From assembly GCA_903930015.1 (NCBI GenBank), contig CAIYXB010000193.1:1-38743 (forward strand): a stretch of DNA of 38,743 nt. Reading direction: 5' to 3'. The notes below the pieces were generated by a model. The model had not been told where the DNA came from. It saw nothing but the letters and a program-made list of their open reading frames with translations, and did not search any database. Position 1 is the first letter of the stretch. Each line of letters starts with the position of its first letter. The DNA comes from an uncultured bacterium. GTDB taxonomy: Bacteria; Cyanobacteriota; Vampirovibrionia; LMEP-6097. This document shows, in pieces, positions 7,396-16,501 of this stretch. Position numbers and translations under genes: made by a program.

Positions 7396-9432
7396 TTAGC
7401 GAGTAAATACATGTATATACTCAAATTTATTGTCTATTTTGTGAGATTTACCGCCTTGATATTTCTTGTGGTTAAAATAGTGGGTCCAAACAAGGTCCTT
7501 ACCAGGTAGATAAATTTCTTTTTGATTTTCTTCACTTAGAGTTTTAAAAATAGGGCAAATTAAATATTTATCGCCAAACATATAATTAAAGCTTTCCTCT
7601 AAAACATTTTCATCATTTTGAAAATCATAAATTAACGGTCTCATAATCGGAATACCTTCTTTGTGTGCTTTAATATTTTGTTTTTTTAGGTAGGGTAAGA
7701 GCTCAGTTCTAATTTGAAAAAATTTTTGAATAATCCTGAAAAAATCTTTGTGAGTTTTTTTGAACATATCAGGTTCAGTTGCCTCTTGCTTATATGAGTG
7801 AATAGAGAATCTAGGTGAAAAGACTCCACATTGTATCCATCTTAAAAAGAGTTCAGGGTCTACTTTTGGACCATAAAATCCTCCTATGTCAGTTCCACAG
7901 TGTACAAGTCCACTTAAACTCATAGAGCTTAAAATTGCATTATCATACTTAAGACTTTGCCATGAAGAATAGTTATCACCAATCCAGGTTTGTGCATATT
8001 GTTGAATTCCTGAATATCCTGATCTTGAAAGTATCCATGGATTTTCTTTTGGCTTTAATTTTTTTGCAAGTTCATAAGAAAGTTTAGACATTAATAATGA
8101 CATCTCAGGCTGGTGACCTAAAGCTTGGTGTTTTTCGAAAATCTCATATTCATTATTATCATTCCAAACCCCGTCAATACCTTGATTATAGATATATTGT
8201 TCTAGTTTATCTAACCACCATTTTTGTGCAGTTTTTTTACGAAAATCAATATATGACCCTTCACCACCCCAGTAATCTATAACGAGGCTATCACCTTTTA
8301 AATCATTGATAAAAATATCTAAGGAACTAGCTTCATTATACCAAGGGTGAGATTTAAGTAAAACAGGTTTTACGTTGGCACAGAGTTTTACTCCAAGTTC
8401 ATTAATTTTTCTTGTAAAATCTTTTGGCTCAGGGAATTTTTCTTTATTCCAAATAAATTGATGTCTCTCATTTTTGTTATTAAGTATATAGCCAGATGAC
8501 ATATGAAATGCTGTTGCAGAGATACTTTCATTTTTAAAACGAGCTAGAGTTTCTATCAGTCTTAGATCTTGTTTATTTTGCTTTCCGTAATTTTCTAAGT
8601 AAGACATCCCAGATGCTAAATAGCCTAAAGCGTAATCAGGCATTAGCGCAGGCATTCCAGTTAATTTGAGATAAGCTTTAATGACATTTTTAATTGATGG
8701 TCCATTGAAAAAATAATAATTTGCTTCACCGCCTTCTGCTTGCATGTAATAGTAAAGACCAGGTTTTCTTTCTTTACCAAAATCAAAAGTTTTTTTATAA
8801 AAGTTATCAAAAAATATTCCATGCGCATTTTTAGTTTTTTTATCTAGGTGAATAAAAAACGGAATATCTTTATATAGTGGATCAGTTTGCTTGGAATCAT
8901 AGCCAAGTGCATCAATAGGGTCATTGCGAAATCTTTTGCCCCAACGGTTTATACTGCCTGTTTTATCGCCTAGCCCATAAATATAAGGAGGGTTTTCTAT
9001 GTTGTTATATTTTTTGTAAATCCTAATTTCTTTGGAATCACCGGTGAGTTCTCCAGACCAAAAACCAAGTGCTTCAAAGTCGGCAGAAAGTAGCTCGTTT
9101 TTTTTATTATAAATTTCAGTTTTAAGTGGATTTTTATGGACGATAAGCTTTAAGCTCTCTGAGCTTATTTCAAAACTTTCAGAAGCTTCTTTTGTTAAAA
9201 TCTTAAGATCATCAATATCAGTATTTAAGTAAGGATTTGCTTTGTTAAAATTAAAAGTTTTATTGAAGCTGTAATTAAAGCGAATTGTATTCTTATCAAC
9301 AAAAATGATATTTAAATAAACTATTTTACTTTTACTTTTTAATTTGATTTGGAAATGATTTTTAAAAAGCTCACTAATTTTGCTAGCTTCTAAATAATTT
9401 TTTAGTCCATATTGGGTGTTTTCTTCGACCAT
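7396..9432 (-). CDS. Glycoside hydrolase family 31 (alpha-glucosidase-like)
   Basis: A retaining alpha-glycosidase. The N-terminal domain carries YGLGDKTGSINRWG and TDPLYKDIPF. The catalytic domain has WNDNNE with the nucleophile Asp at about 425 and SRSGYSG...WIGDN with the acid/base Asp at about 486, matching alpha-glucosidases rather than the sulfoquinovosidase variant. There is no signal peptide, so it should be cytoplasmic. An in-frame ATG lies three codons upstream (9441). I prefer 9432 because TAAAAT sits 7 nt before it, as for other genes here. The position next to glpD and glpK suggests a substrate that releases glycerol, such as glucosylglycerol; this is inference. It is divergent from kdsD. 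Confidence 0.88.
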   Translation of the reverse strand: MVEENTQYGLKNYLEASKISELFKNHFQIKLKSKSKIVYLNIIFVDKNTIRFNYSFNKTFNFNKANPYLNTDIDDLKILTKEASESFEISSESLKLIVHKNPLKTEIYNKKNELLSADFEALGFWSGELTGDSKEIRIYKKYNNIENPPYIYGLGDKTGSINRWGKRFRNDPIDALGYDSKQTDPLYKDIPFFIHLDKKTKNAHGIFFDNFYKKTFDFGKERKPGLYYYMQAEGGEANYYFFNGPSIKNVIKAYLKLTGMPALMPDYALGYLASGMSYLENYGKQNKQDLRLIETLARFKNESISATAFHMSSGYILNNKNERHQFIWNKEKFPEPKDFTRKINELGVKLCANVKPVLLKSHPWYNEASSLDIFINDLKGDSLVIDYWGGEGSYIDFRKKTAQKWWLDKLEQYIYNQGIDGVWNDNNEYEIFEKHQALGHQPEMSLLMSKLSYELAKKLKPKENPWILSRSGYSGIQQYAQTWIGDNYSSWQSLKYDNAILSSMSLSGLVHCGTDIGGFYGPKVDPELFLRWIQCGVFSPRFSIHSYKQEATEPDMFKKTHKDFFRIIQKFFQIRTELLPYLKKQNIKAHKEGIPIMRPLIYDFQNDENVLEESFNYMFGDKYLICPIFKTLSEENQKEIYLPGKDLVWTHYFNHKKYQGGKSHKIDNKFEYIHVFTR

Positions 9433-9480
9433 ACAATACATTTTATTAGCTTTTGTCTAAAATGCTAATATTATTTCTAC

Positions 9481-10455
9481 ATGACTGGTACAAAAACAAT
9501 AAAAGAAATAGCTCAAGAAGTCTTCAATACTGAGATTGCAGTACTTGAAGATGTAAAAAATGCTTTAGATGATAATTTTGAAAAGGCTGTTGAATTAATA
9601 AGTAAAACAACAGGAAGAGTTGTAGTTACAGGAATGGGTAAATCTGGACACATTGCATCAAAAATAGCAGCCACTCTAGCAAGTACTGGGACTTCCTCGT
9701 TTTTTGTTCATCCAGCTGAGATGGGTCATGGAGATTTGGGAATGCTCAAAAAAGATGATGTAGTTTTAGCCTTATCGTTCAGCGGTAATACAGAAGAACT
9801 TAGAAAAGTACTCGCTCCTATGAAAAAACTTGGTGTACCGATGATATCTATTACCGGTGGCAAAAATAGCATCCTTGCTGAATATTCAGATTTTGTTTTG
9901 CATACACCAGTAAAAAAAGAGGCTTGTCCTTTAGACTTAGCTCCTACTTCAAGTACAACTGCAGCACTTGTAATTGGTGATGCTCTTGCGGTAGCTTTGA
10001 TGAAAATAAAAAATATTCAAGAAAAAGATTTTGCAGCATCTCACCCACTTGGCTCTTTAGGCAGAAGCTTTATGCAAGTCTCTGAAATAATGAGATCTAA
10101 ATCAATTCCAAAGATTGATGAGTCAACAACTTTCATTGATTTAGTTAAAGAGATTGATGACAAATCATTAGGTTTCACAGTTGTGGTGAATAAGAGTAAT
10201 TCAGTTATTGGTATGGTTACAGATGGAGATATTAGAAGATCGAACATTAAATTTGGCCCGGAAATTTTTCAAAAAAAGGCTTCTGATATTATGAACCTAA
10301 GTCCAAAAACTATAGAGAAGTCAGCTTTTGCTTCAAGAGCTGCAGAGTTAATGAAAGAATATAGAATTTCCTCTTTGGTAGTTGTTGATGAAAATAACCA
10401 AGCGATCGGAATTATTGACCTAAAAGACATGCTCGCTGAAGGTTTTGTTATTTAG
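9481..10455 (+). CDS. kdsD: D-arabinose-5-phosphate isomerase (KdsD/KpsF family)
   Basis: Interconverts D-ribulose 5-phosphate and D-arabinose 5-phosphate, the first step toward Kdo for lipopolysaccharide. An N-terminal SIS domain (about 35-165) has GMGKSGHIASKIAATLASTG, HPAEMGHGDLG, SFSGNTEE and the family-typical SHPLGSLGR (about 181-189). Two CBS domains follow (about 205-260 and 270-324). The 324-residue length is normal. No Shine-Dalgarno sequence is seen; TATTAT at 9469-9474 ends 6 nt before the ATG, so the mRNA is probably leaderless. Its presence implies a Kdo-containing outer membrane. Confidence 0.94.
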   Translation: MTGTKTIKEIAQEVFNTEIAVLEDVKNALDDNFEKAVELISKTTGRVVVTGMGKSGHIASKIAATLASTGTSSFFVHPAEMGHGDLGMLKKDDVVLALSFSGNTEELRKVLAPMKKLGVPMISITGGKNSILAEYSDFVLHTPVKKEACPLDLAPTSSTTAALVIGDALAVALMKIKNIQEKDFAASHPLGSLGRSFMQVSEIMRSKSIPKIDESTTFIDLVKEIDDKSLGFTVVVNKSNSVIGMVTDGDIRRSNIKFGPEIFQKKASDIMNLSPKTIEKSAFASRAAELMKEYRISSLVVVDENNQAIGIIDLKDMLAEGFVI

Positions 10456-10467
10456 AGATAAGATAGG

Positions 10468-10497
10468 TTGATATTAAGCTATTTTTTGGAATATAAT
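10468..10497 (+). promoter_or_regulatory. Sigma-70-type promoter for the small membrane protein
   Basis: TTGATA (10468-10473), an 18-nt spacer and TATAAT (10492-10497), giving a start near 10504 and a leader of about 45 nt before the ATG at 10549. Confidence 0.6.
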
Positions 10498-10548
10498 TAT
10501 ATGTAGCAAGTATTTTGGTTTAATCTATTTGTGCTTGGTAAGTAAAGT

Positions 10549-10881
10549 ATGAAAATTTTTCAGTTTAATTTTTTAGGTTTGTTGATCTTAGTAAGTGTTT
10601 TATCAGTTCTGATTGTTGTGCCAAGCTATATCGTTCAGAATATTTGGAACTCTATCTATTCACTTGATTTAGAAAGAGACATGACCATTAGTTTATGGCA
10701 AGCCGCTTTGTTGTGGGGTGCTTGTTTATCAGCAATATATATGACGGGTATTTTCAAATTCAAAATAGATTTTAAAACACTTGATAATATTGACCTTGAT
10801 TCAATCAAAGACCCTGAATTAAAAGCTGAAATTGAAAGACTTAAAACTAAATCTAAAGAAGACGATTTAGATAAAAATTAA
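10549..10881 (+). CDS. Small two-helix membrane protein of unknown function
   Basis: A 110-residue protein with two predicted membrane helices, about 10-29 and 48-66, separated by a short loop with LDLERDMTISLWQ. A charged Lys/Asp/Glu-rich tail follows. It has its own promoter at 10468-10497. The central wording (WNSIYSLDLERD...MTGIFKF) gives the impression of a conserved small protein, but I cannot name a family. Its stop overlaps the stop of the convergent gene by 4 nt (10878-10881), and no terminator separates them. Confidence 0.75.
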   Translation: MKIFQFNFLGLLILVSVLSVLIVVPSYIVQNIWNSIYSLDLERDMTISLWQAALLWGACLSAIYMTGIFKFKIDFKTLDNIDLDSIKDPELKAEIERLKTKSKEDDLDKN

Positions 10882-12530
10882 GAAGCTTTTACTCTGCTTG
10901 AATTTTGATTTATTGAAAGCTTTATAAGTTTGAAATTTACTTTATCTTCAAAGTCCACTGTAGCTTTTACTAGTAGAGAAAGTCTTTTAAAACAATCTTG
11001 GATTTTGATATTTGATTTATAATTTCCAATATTTTTGCCTTGATAAGCTATTTTAAAAGTTAAATTATCAACTTCTTGTTTTATTTGTAGGGCGATTTTA
11101 AAATTATCATTTTCGCTCCAATTTAGCTCAATGATACTGCCAATAAAGCTTTCAATAATTCTAAATATATGTACTTTATCTTGAAAATTTAAAACTAGTT
11201 TTGCTACATCACTTTCGATTTGGATTAGGATTTTATTTTTACTTTGTTGATAAATTTTAGTGGAGTATTGTTCAAGTACATTAATAAATCCTTGGTCTTC
11301 TTCGAAGCGAAAAGGCACCATATTAAAAAGGCTTTTCTCGATCTCATTAAGTAATTGGTCAAAGTTATGTTTTATTACTCCTAAGCGCATATTATCTCTT
11401 TGAGACATTTCACTTTCTGAAAGCAGATCAAAAAGTTTCTCTTGAATAGTGTTGATATTATCAAAGCACCTTTCCTCAAGGTCAATAGCATGTTCTTCTA
11501 GTTTAGTTTCCAGCTCTGTGTAATATTTGTTTTTTAGATCAATATGCATTTCCTCAATTAAATTTTGCTCAACAACTATAGTTGTTTGATTATTTGAGTT
11601 TTGATTAGAATCTTTTTTTCTATAGTCTTTGATTTTGAAATTTTTAAATTCTTCTGCAAGCTCTTGTTTGAAAAAATCAAAATTACTTACAGCTTGAAAG
11701 TCAAGATCAAAGATACTTACAATGAGTAAAGTGATCAGTAAACAAGCAATAAGTTCACTTATTTCAATATAGTGATTAAAAAAGCTATAGCTAATTTGTG
11801 AACCAATGAAGGCGACAGCTGTAATTAAGCCAAATAAAGCAATGCGCGATGGATATATAAGTAAAGTAGCAATCATTGAAAAACTAATAATGCATAAAAA
11901 CAGTAATACTTTTGGAAAACCTAGGAAGCGAACGGATCTTCCTTCAAAATAATTAAGTAATCGACTAAGTTCTTTAGTATTTAGATTTAAGTTTGGAGAA
12001 AGGATAAAAACATTTTTACTTCTAAGTTTTTCTTCATCCATTAGTCCAAGATCAAAATCATTTAAAGAATCAATCTTGATTGGATTATTGCTATGATCTA
12101 ATAAAACTTTTTTGTTATTTTCATTTATCCATTCCAGTTCTATGTCCTTGTTTTGAATGGCTTGAACAGGGCTGTTGATCTTGTTTTTTAAACTGTCGAT
12201 GTCGTTTTGAAATATACCTAGTTTATTTTCTTTACTTAAAACAATATTTATTGAGAGTGGGTGTGCTAAGTCAAGTTTATCTACTATATTGAAAAAAAGA
12301 GCCTTTCTTTCTGCAGTTGTTTTGTTTTTTAGAAGTTCTTCTTTTTCTTCTTTTGTGAATTCTAATACAATGGAATTCTCATTTGAGAATTTTTTGTTAA
12401 AGGAGATCTTAGATTCTAAATTTAGAACTAGTTGATTAGCTTCAAACCAAAAATTTTCTCCGAGGACATTTGCCAGGAAGAAGACCAAGATGGCTACAAA
12501 AGCACCTATTAGTAAGTTTTTTTTACCCAC
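10878..12530 (-). CDS. CHASE2-like membrane protein with degenerate kinase-like C-terminus
   Basis: A 550-residue protein with one N-terminal helix (about 7-25), an extracytoplasmic domain (about 26-200), three closely spaced helices (about 204-278) and a long cytoplasmic region. This order is that of CHASE2 sensor proteins. The cytoplasmic part has a coiled-coil-like segment (about 320-370) and a tail resembling the fold order of a histidine-kinase core. I see no phospho-acceptor H-box, and the N-box-like RIIESFIGSIIEL lacks the key Asn; G-boxes are missing too. It is probably not a working kinase: a pseudokinase or structural sensor. The start is GTG with TAAAAT 6 nt upstream. It lies downstream of ruvB on the same strand. 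Confidence 0.65.
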   Translation of the reverse strand: MGKKNLLIGAFVAILVFFLANVLGENFWFEANQLVLNLESKISFNKKFSNENSIVLEFTKEEKEELLKNKTTAERKALFFNIVDKLDLAHPLSINIVLSKENKLGIFQNDIDSLKNKINSPVQAIQNKDIELEWINENNKKVLLDHSNNPIKIDSLNDFDLGLMDEEKLRSKNVFILSPNLNLNTKELSRLLNYFEGRSVRFLGFPKVLLFLCIISFSMIATLLIYPSRIALFGLITAVAFIGSQISYSFFNHYIEISELIACLLITLLIVSIFDLDFQAVSNFDFFKQELAEEFKNFKIKDYRKKDSNQNSNNQTTIVVEQNLIEEMHIDLKNKYYTELETKLEEHAIDLEERCFDNINTIQEKLFDLLSESEMSQRDNMRLGVIKHNFDQLLNEIEKSLFNMVPFRFEEDQGFINVLEQYSTKIYQQSKNKILIQIESDVAKLVLNFQDKVHIFRIIESFIGSIIELNWSENDNFKIALQIKQEVDNLTFKIAYQGKNIGNYKSNIKIQDCFKRLSLLVKATVDFEDKVNFKLIKLSINQNSSRVKAS

Positions 12531-12577
12531 AACTTCATTTTAAACTAAACCGGTCAAGTCAAGTGAGTTAGACATGT

Positions 12578-13651
12578 TTAATTCTTCTGAAAATATTCGT
12601 GAGCTTTATCGGTGACGACCCTGCCACGCGGAGTCCGCATTAAAAATCCTGATTGGACTAAAAAGGGTTCATAGTAATCTTCTATGGTTGTTTTATCCTC
12701 GCCTACAAGCATGGAAATAGTTTCAAGCCCTACAGGACCACCTTTATATTGATTAATCATTGTTAAAAGTATTTTTTGATCCATTGCATCTAAACCGGCA
12801 CTATCAATTTGATAAAGATTTAAAGACTCAATTGCCGTTGTTTTGCAAATTTGCGTTTTGCCTTTGTAATGTGCAAAATCTCTTGTCAGTCTAAGGAGTC
12901 TATTTGCGATTCGAGGTGTGCCACGACTTCTACTTGCAAGTATTAGCTTGGCATCGTCATCAAGGCTGATATTTAATTTAGGACAATTTTTTTCAATAAT
13001 TAATGCAAGCTCTTCGTCTTTATAGTATTCCATCCGATATAAGTGTATGAATCTGTCTCTGAGAGGGGCACTGATGTAACCTAGTTTTGTTGTTGCACCA
13101 ACTAAAATAAATTTGTTTAATTGAAATCTCATAACACGAGCACTTTCGCTTTTACCAGAATTAAGATCAATCTCAAAATCTTCTAACGCAGGATAAAGAA
13201 GCTCTTCTGTAACTTTATTCAAGCGATGTATCTCATCAATAAAAACAACATCACCCTCTTTTACTGACATTAAAATTCCCAAGATATCTTTTGGTCTTTC
13301 AAGTGCTGGTGCTGAAAAAATATGTGCGTTGGTACCAAGTTCTTTTGCTAAGATGTAGGCGCAGCTTGTTTTACCTAAGCCAGGAGGACCATAAAGTAAA
13401 ATATGCCCGAGGCTCGCGATATCATTTCTTTGTTTTGCAGCTGCGATCGAGATTCTTAGTATTTCTTGTAATTGTTCTTGACCAATATAGTCTTTAAAAC
13501 TTTTTGGTCTTAGATTGTTTAGTTCGTCGTTTTCAGTTTTAAGGTCATTGAAACTTGCATTAGAATCTAAAATTTGGCTTTTGCGCTGGGCCACTTTGCT
13601 AGACTCATTATTGTTGGTTTCTTCTTTATTTAGTGAACTATTTATAACCAC
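12578..13651 (-). CDS. ruvB: Holliday junction branch-migration ATPase RuvB
   Basis: The hexameric motor that, with RuvA, drives branch migration of Holliday junctions. Seen are LRPKSFKDYIGQ (47-58), Walker A GPPGLGKT (88-95), Walker B FIDEIH (137-142), sensor 1 GATT (185-188), the arginine-finger region APLRDRF (about 195-201) and the RuvB C-terminal winged helix with PRGRV. The N-terminal extension before LRPKSF is 46 residues, longer than usual, Ser/Asn/Glu-rich and probably disordered; no internal Met offers a shorter start. The GTG start is preceded 5 nt upstream by TATAAA. Neither ruvA nor ruvC is nearby. Confidence 0.96.
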   Translation of the reverse strand: MVINSSLNKEETNNNESSKVAQRKSQILDSNASFNDLKTENDELNNLRPKSFKDYIGQEQLQEILRISIAAAKQRNDIASLGHILLYGPPGLGKTSCAYILAKELGTNAHIFSAPALERPKDILGILMSVKEGDVVFIDEIHRLNKVTEELLYPALEDFEIDLNSGKSESARVMRFQLNKFILVGATTKLGYISAPLRDRFIHLYRMEYYKDEELALIIEKNCPKLNISLDDDAKLILASRSRGTPRIANRLLRLTRDFAHYKGKTQICKTTAIESLNLYQIDSAGLDAMDQKILLTMINQYKGGPVGLETISMLVGEDKTTIEDYYEPFLVQSGFLMRTPRGRVVTDKAHEYFQKN

Positions 13652-13722
13652 TTATATTTATAAGGGTATCATCAAATTGCTGATTTTGGCAAATGGTTAT
13701 CTTGAGTTGGTGCAGTAAAGGG

Positions 13723-13748
13723 CAAAAATGTTTTCGAAAACAATTTTG
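13723..13748. promoter_or_regulatory. Near-perfect palindrome between the methyltransferase gene and ruvB
   Basis: TGTTTTCGAAAACA (13729-13742) is a perfect 14-nt palindrome that extends as CAAAAA/ATTTTG to 26 nt with one mismatched pair. It could be an operator for ruvB, 72 nt from its start, or a terminator for the methyltransferase gene, since an ATTTTTG run follows on the minus strand. Confidence 0.4.
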
Positions 13749-13759
13749 GATCTACTAGA

Positions 13760-15061
13760 TCAGTTTAATGCTTTAATGCGGGCTTCTAAATTAAAGTCAT
13801 TTAGAAAATCAACTTTTTGAGCCTCTAAATAGAGTTTTTTTGCTTCTTCCTCTTTACCGAAGTTTAATTGGTCCTGTGCTTGAGCAACTTTGCTAAAGCA
13901 CGAATGTGTATCTATTTGAGTGAGTTCTTTAACAAGTAAATTAAAAAGATTTTTTGAATATGGAGAGCCTATTGCATTGATAGCTTGCTTGGTATCTATA
14001 TAAATATCAGTCTTACTTTCAGAAACGAAATTCTCACTAATTATTTTTTCTTGTTTGAGCATAGATGCTTTTGTTTTAGTGAAAAAATAATGGTTAAGTA
14101 AAAAATCTCTATGAAAAAAAACCTCAAAGCCCTTTTTAATAAAGGTGTTTAAAATTAGACTCTCATTTATATCATGTGCGGCAGCATTCCCGTATAAAGT
14201 AAAACTACTTTTGGAATCAAAACGATTAGGCATGTCAGCAGAATATACCAAGCCATCTTCGTTTATTAGTCCTAACATTAATTCTGTTACTTTAAGGGCA
14301 CCATAATTGTAAATTACTTCACCAAGAGGGTTTGCAGGCTCTGATTTTACAAATTCAAAATATTCTTGCTCGATCTGATCAGCTCCGTTAATTTTATATT
14401 CTGACCATCTTGTATCGATCAATAATTTATTGATTAGATTTAGATCTTCACAAATTAATTTGTCATTGATTTCTTGGATTGCAAATTCATCATCTTCTTG
14501 CAAGATTCTAAATTGTAGTTTTTCAAGATGATTGTTTTTATTGGGTTTAAGTATCTTTGTTGGCAGGGCATCGTAAAGATAGTTCATCGTTACTAAATCT
14601 AAGTTCTCTAGTTTGAAGTTCTTACCGTCAAGTGTTTTAGATTTATCTGGTTCAAGTGCATTCATTTCAACTAGTTGATAGTTTTTAAAGCCATCAAGGA
14701 TTTTTCTTGTTTTGATATCTTCAAGAAGAGTTTTACTAAAATCAGCAATAATCAATTTAACTTTAGAAGAAAATCCAAGTTCCTCAATAGCTATAAGTAA
14801 ATGTCTTGCAAAAATCCCACTGCCACAACCAAGCTCAAGGACTGTTACTGAGTCTTTTTTTTCTGCAATTTTCCCAAGAATTTTTGCCAAACTTAAGGCA
14901 TGTGGATAACAATTTGAAACTTCATTAGGTATAAATCTTCTAACTCCAGCGGCATAAGCTTTAATGCCTTGTGCTTTATAATATCTATCGCCAATGGTTG
15001 AAATTAATGATTTATCATAGTCATTCCAGTCTTCTATTACGATATAGCCTTCATCACTCAT
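13760..15061 (-). CDS. SAM-dependent methyltransferase-like protein
   Basis: A class I methyltransferase fold is indicated by VTVLELGCGSGIFARHLL (about 72-89), the SAM-binding motif I, followed by an acidic IIADFS and a motif-IV-like region VTMNYLYDALP. The layout (a GCGSG domain plus a long C-terminal extension, 433 residues) recalls the MidA/NDUFAF7 group, but I do not see enough to name it. The C-terminus (about 385-433) is helical and TPR-like. AAGGG before the ATG is a plausible Shine-Dalgarno sequence, unlike most neighbours. The substrate is unknown. Confidence 0.65.
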   Translation of the reverse strand: MSDEGYIVIEDWNDYDKSLISTIGDRYYKAQGIKAYAAGVRRFIPNEVSNCYPHALSLAKILGKIAEKKDSVTVLELGCGSGIFARHLLIAIEELGFSSKVKLIIADFSKTLLEDIKTRKILDGFKNYQLVEMNALEPDKSKTLDGKNFKLENLDLVTMNYLYDALPTKILKPNKNNHLEKLQFRILQEDDEFAIQEINDKLICEDLNLINKLLIDTRWSEYKINGADQIEQEYFEFVKSEPANPLGEVIYNYGALKVTELMLGLINEDGLVYSADMPNRFDSKSSFTLYGNAAAHDINESLILNTFIKKGFEVFFHRDFLLNHYFFTKTKASMLKQEKIISENFVSESKTDIYIDTKQAINAIGSPYSKNLFNLLVKELTQIDTHSCFSKVAQAQDQLNFGKEEEAKKLYLEAQKVDFLNDFNLEARIKALN

Positions 15062-15134
15062 TTCAAACCCTTTTTATGCCATTAGTACTAAAACTTCTTT
15101 AAAAACCTTAGTTTGTTAATATTATACCGCTATA

Positions 15135-16409
15135 ATGTTAGCTAATCTTATGCAGATTGAGATCGATAAAATCAATACAGAGTCAGCATTCTTTATACAA
15201 GAATTAGCTAAATCGACTCATGATTTTGCTTCTATCGCAAAGGATATTATTAATCATTCAAGAGTTTCAGTGAGCGATGGAGTTAAATTAATTCAGTCAA
15301 ATGATATTTTTGTTTTGGGTCATATGGCAAACTTTGTACGTCAAAGAAAATCCTATGAAGTTGCTTTAGATAAAGGATTTAGCGCGGATATTGCAAGACA
15401 AAGAATGCAACAGGTTTGGTGGAATACTAATTTGCATTTGAATCCAACTAATGTCTGTATTGGGGAGTGTGATTTTTGTTCTTTTGCAAAACTGCCAAAT
15501 GAAGAAGGTGCTTATACAATGGATGTCACTGAGTGTGTCAATAGAGTTGTTGCAGCAAGATTAGAGGGAGCAACAGAAGTACACATAGTAGGCGGCCTTA
15601 ATCCAAAGTGTTTAATTGAATATTATTCTGATGTAATACGTGCAATAAAAAAAGAAGTACCTGAGATTCACGTGAAAGCATTTACTGCTGTTGAGATAGA
15701 TTTTTTCCAACAATTTGCTAGAAATGCTCAAGGTCAAAATCTAAGCATAGAAGAAATTTTTAAAGAACTTATAGAGGCAGGACTTGATAGTATGCCTGGC
15801 GGGGGTGCAGAAGTTTTTTCAAGACAAGTGCGTGATGAAATGTGCCCAGATAAAATTGATGCTCAATTATGGGTAGATATTCATAAAACAGCTCATAGAA
15901 TGGGTTTGAAAACTAATGCTACTATGCTTGCTGGTATTGGTGAAGAGCCAGCAGAAAGAATTGATCATTTAGATATTTTAAGGAAGGCTCAAGATGAATC
16001 TTTAGCTGATCCAATCGCAAAACAAAAAGGCGGTTCTTTTCAAACTTTTATTCCTTTAAGCTGTCACTATGAAGGTAATGATCTTTTAGCAAGAGGTGTA
16101 AAACCTTTGACTGGATATGATGAACTTAAAAACATCGCTCTTTCAAGAATAATGCTTGATAATTTTGACAACATCAAAGCGTATTGGATACAGCTCGGAG
16201 AGAAAATGGCACAAGTTGCACTCTCTTTTGGTGCAAATGATTTGGACGGAACAGTAAAAGCTGAGAGAATTACAAGAGCTGCTGGTGCGCAAAAAAGATC
16301 TCTTGCCGAAAATACTTTGATTGAACTTATTGAAGGTGCTCGCCTTGTGCCTATCGAAAGAGATACGCTTTATAATCCTATAGAGTTATCAAAACATGCA
16401 ATGGCTTAG
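15135..16409 (+). CDS. mqnE: Aminofutalosine synthase MqnE (radical SAM)
   Basis: A radical SAM enzyme of the futalosine route to menaquinone that joins the chorismate-derived precursor to SAM to give aminofutalosine. The cluster motif CIGECDFC gives C108, C112 and C115. Typical MqnE wording follows: GGLNPK, PGGGAEVF, HRMGLKTNATML and GGSFQTFIPL. The 424-residue length suits MqnE, and GGGAE favours it over MqnC. Start choice is open: TATTAT (15120-15125) lies 9 nt before the ATG at 15135, while TATAAT (15131-15136) overlaps that ATG and could serve the in-frame ATG at 15150. Other mqn genes are not in the window. Confidence 0.88.
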   Translation: MLANLMQIEIDKINTESAFFIQELAKSTHDFASIAKDIINHSRVSVSDGVKLIQSNDIFVLGHMANFVRQRKSYEVALDKGFSADIARQRMQQVWWNTNLHLNPTNVCIGECDFCSFAKLPNEEGAYTMDVTECVNRVVAARLEGATEVHIVGGLNPKCLIEYYSDVIRAIKKEVPEIHVKAFTAVEIDFFQQFARNAQGQNLSIEEIFKELIEAGLDSMPGGGAEVFSRQVRDEMCPDKIDAQLWVDIHKTAHRMGLKTNATMLAGIGEEPAERIDHLDILRKAQDESLADPIAKQKGGSFQTFIPLSCHYEGNDLLARGVKPLTGYDELKNIALSRIMLDNFDNIKAYWIQLGEKMAQVALSFGANDLDGTVKAERITRAAGAQKRSLAENTLIELIEGARLVPIERDTLYNPIELSKHAMA

Positions 16410-16501
16410 GGGAAAGATAGAGATTTAATAGTTAGCCTTGATGCTATTCTTGAACCAAAATTCGGTATCAGATTAATTGATAGAAGTTCAAACTAAACTA
16501 T

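Noticed and set aside
15113-15136. Complete -35/-10 promoter for mqnE
   Set aside because: The best -35 candidate TTGTTA is only 12 nt from TATAAT, too close for a sigma-70 promoter; only the -10 is kept as a hint.
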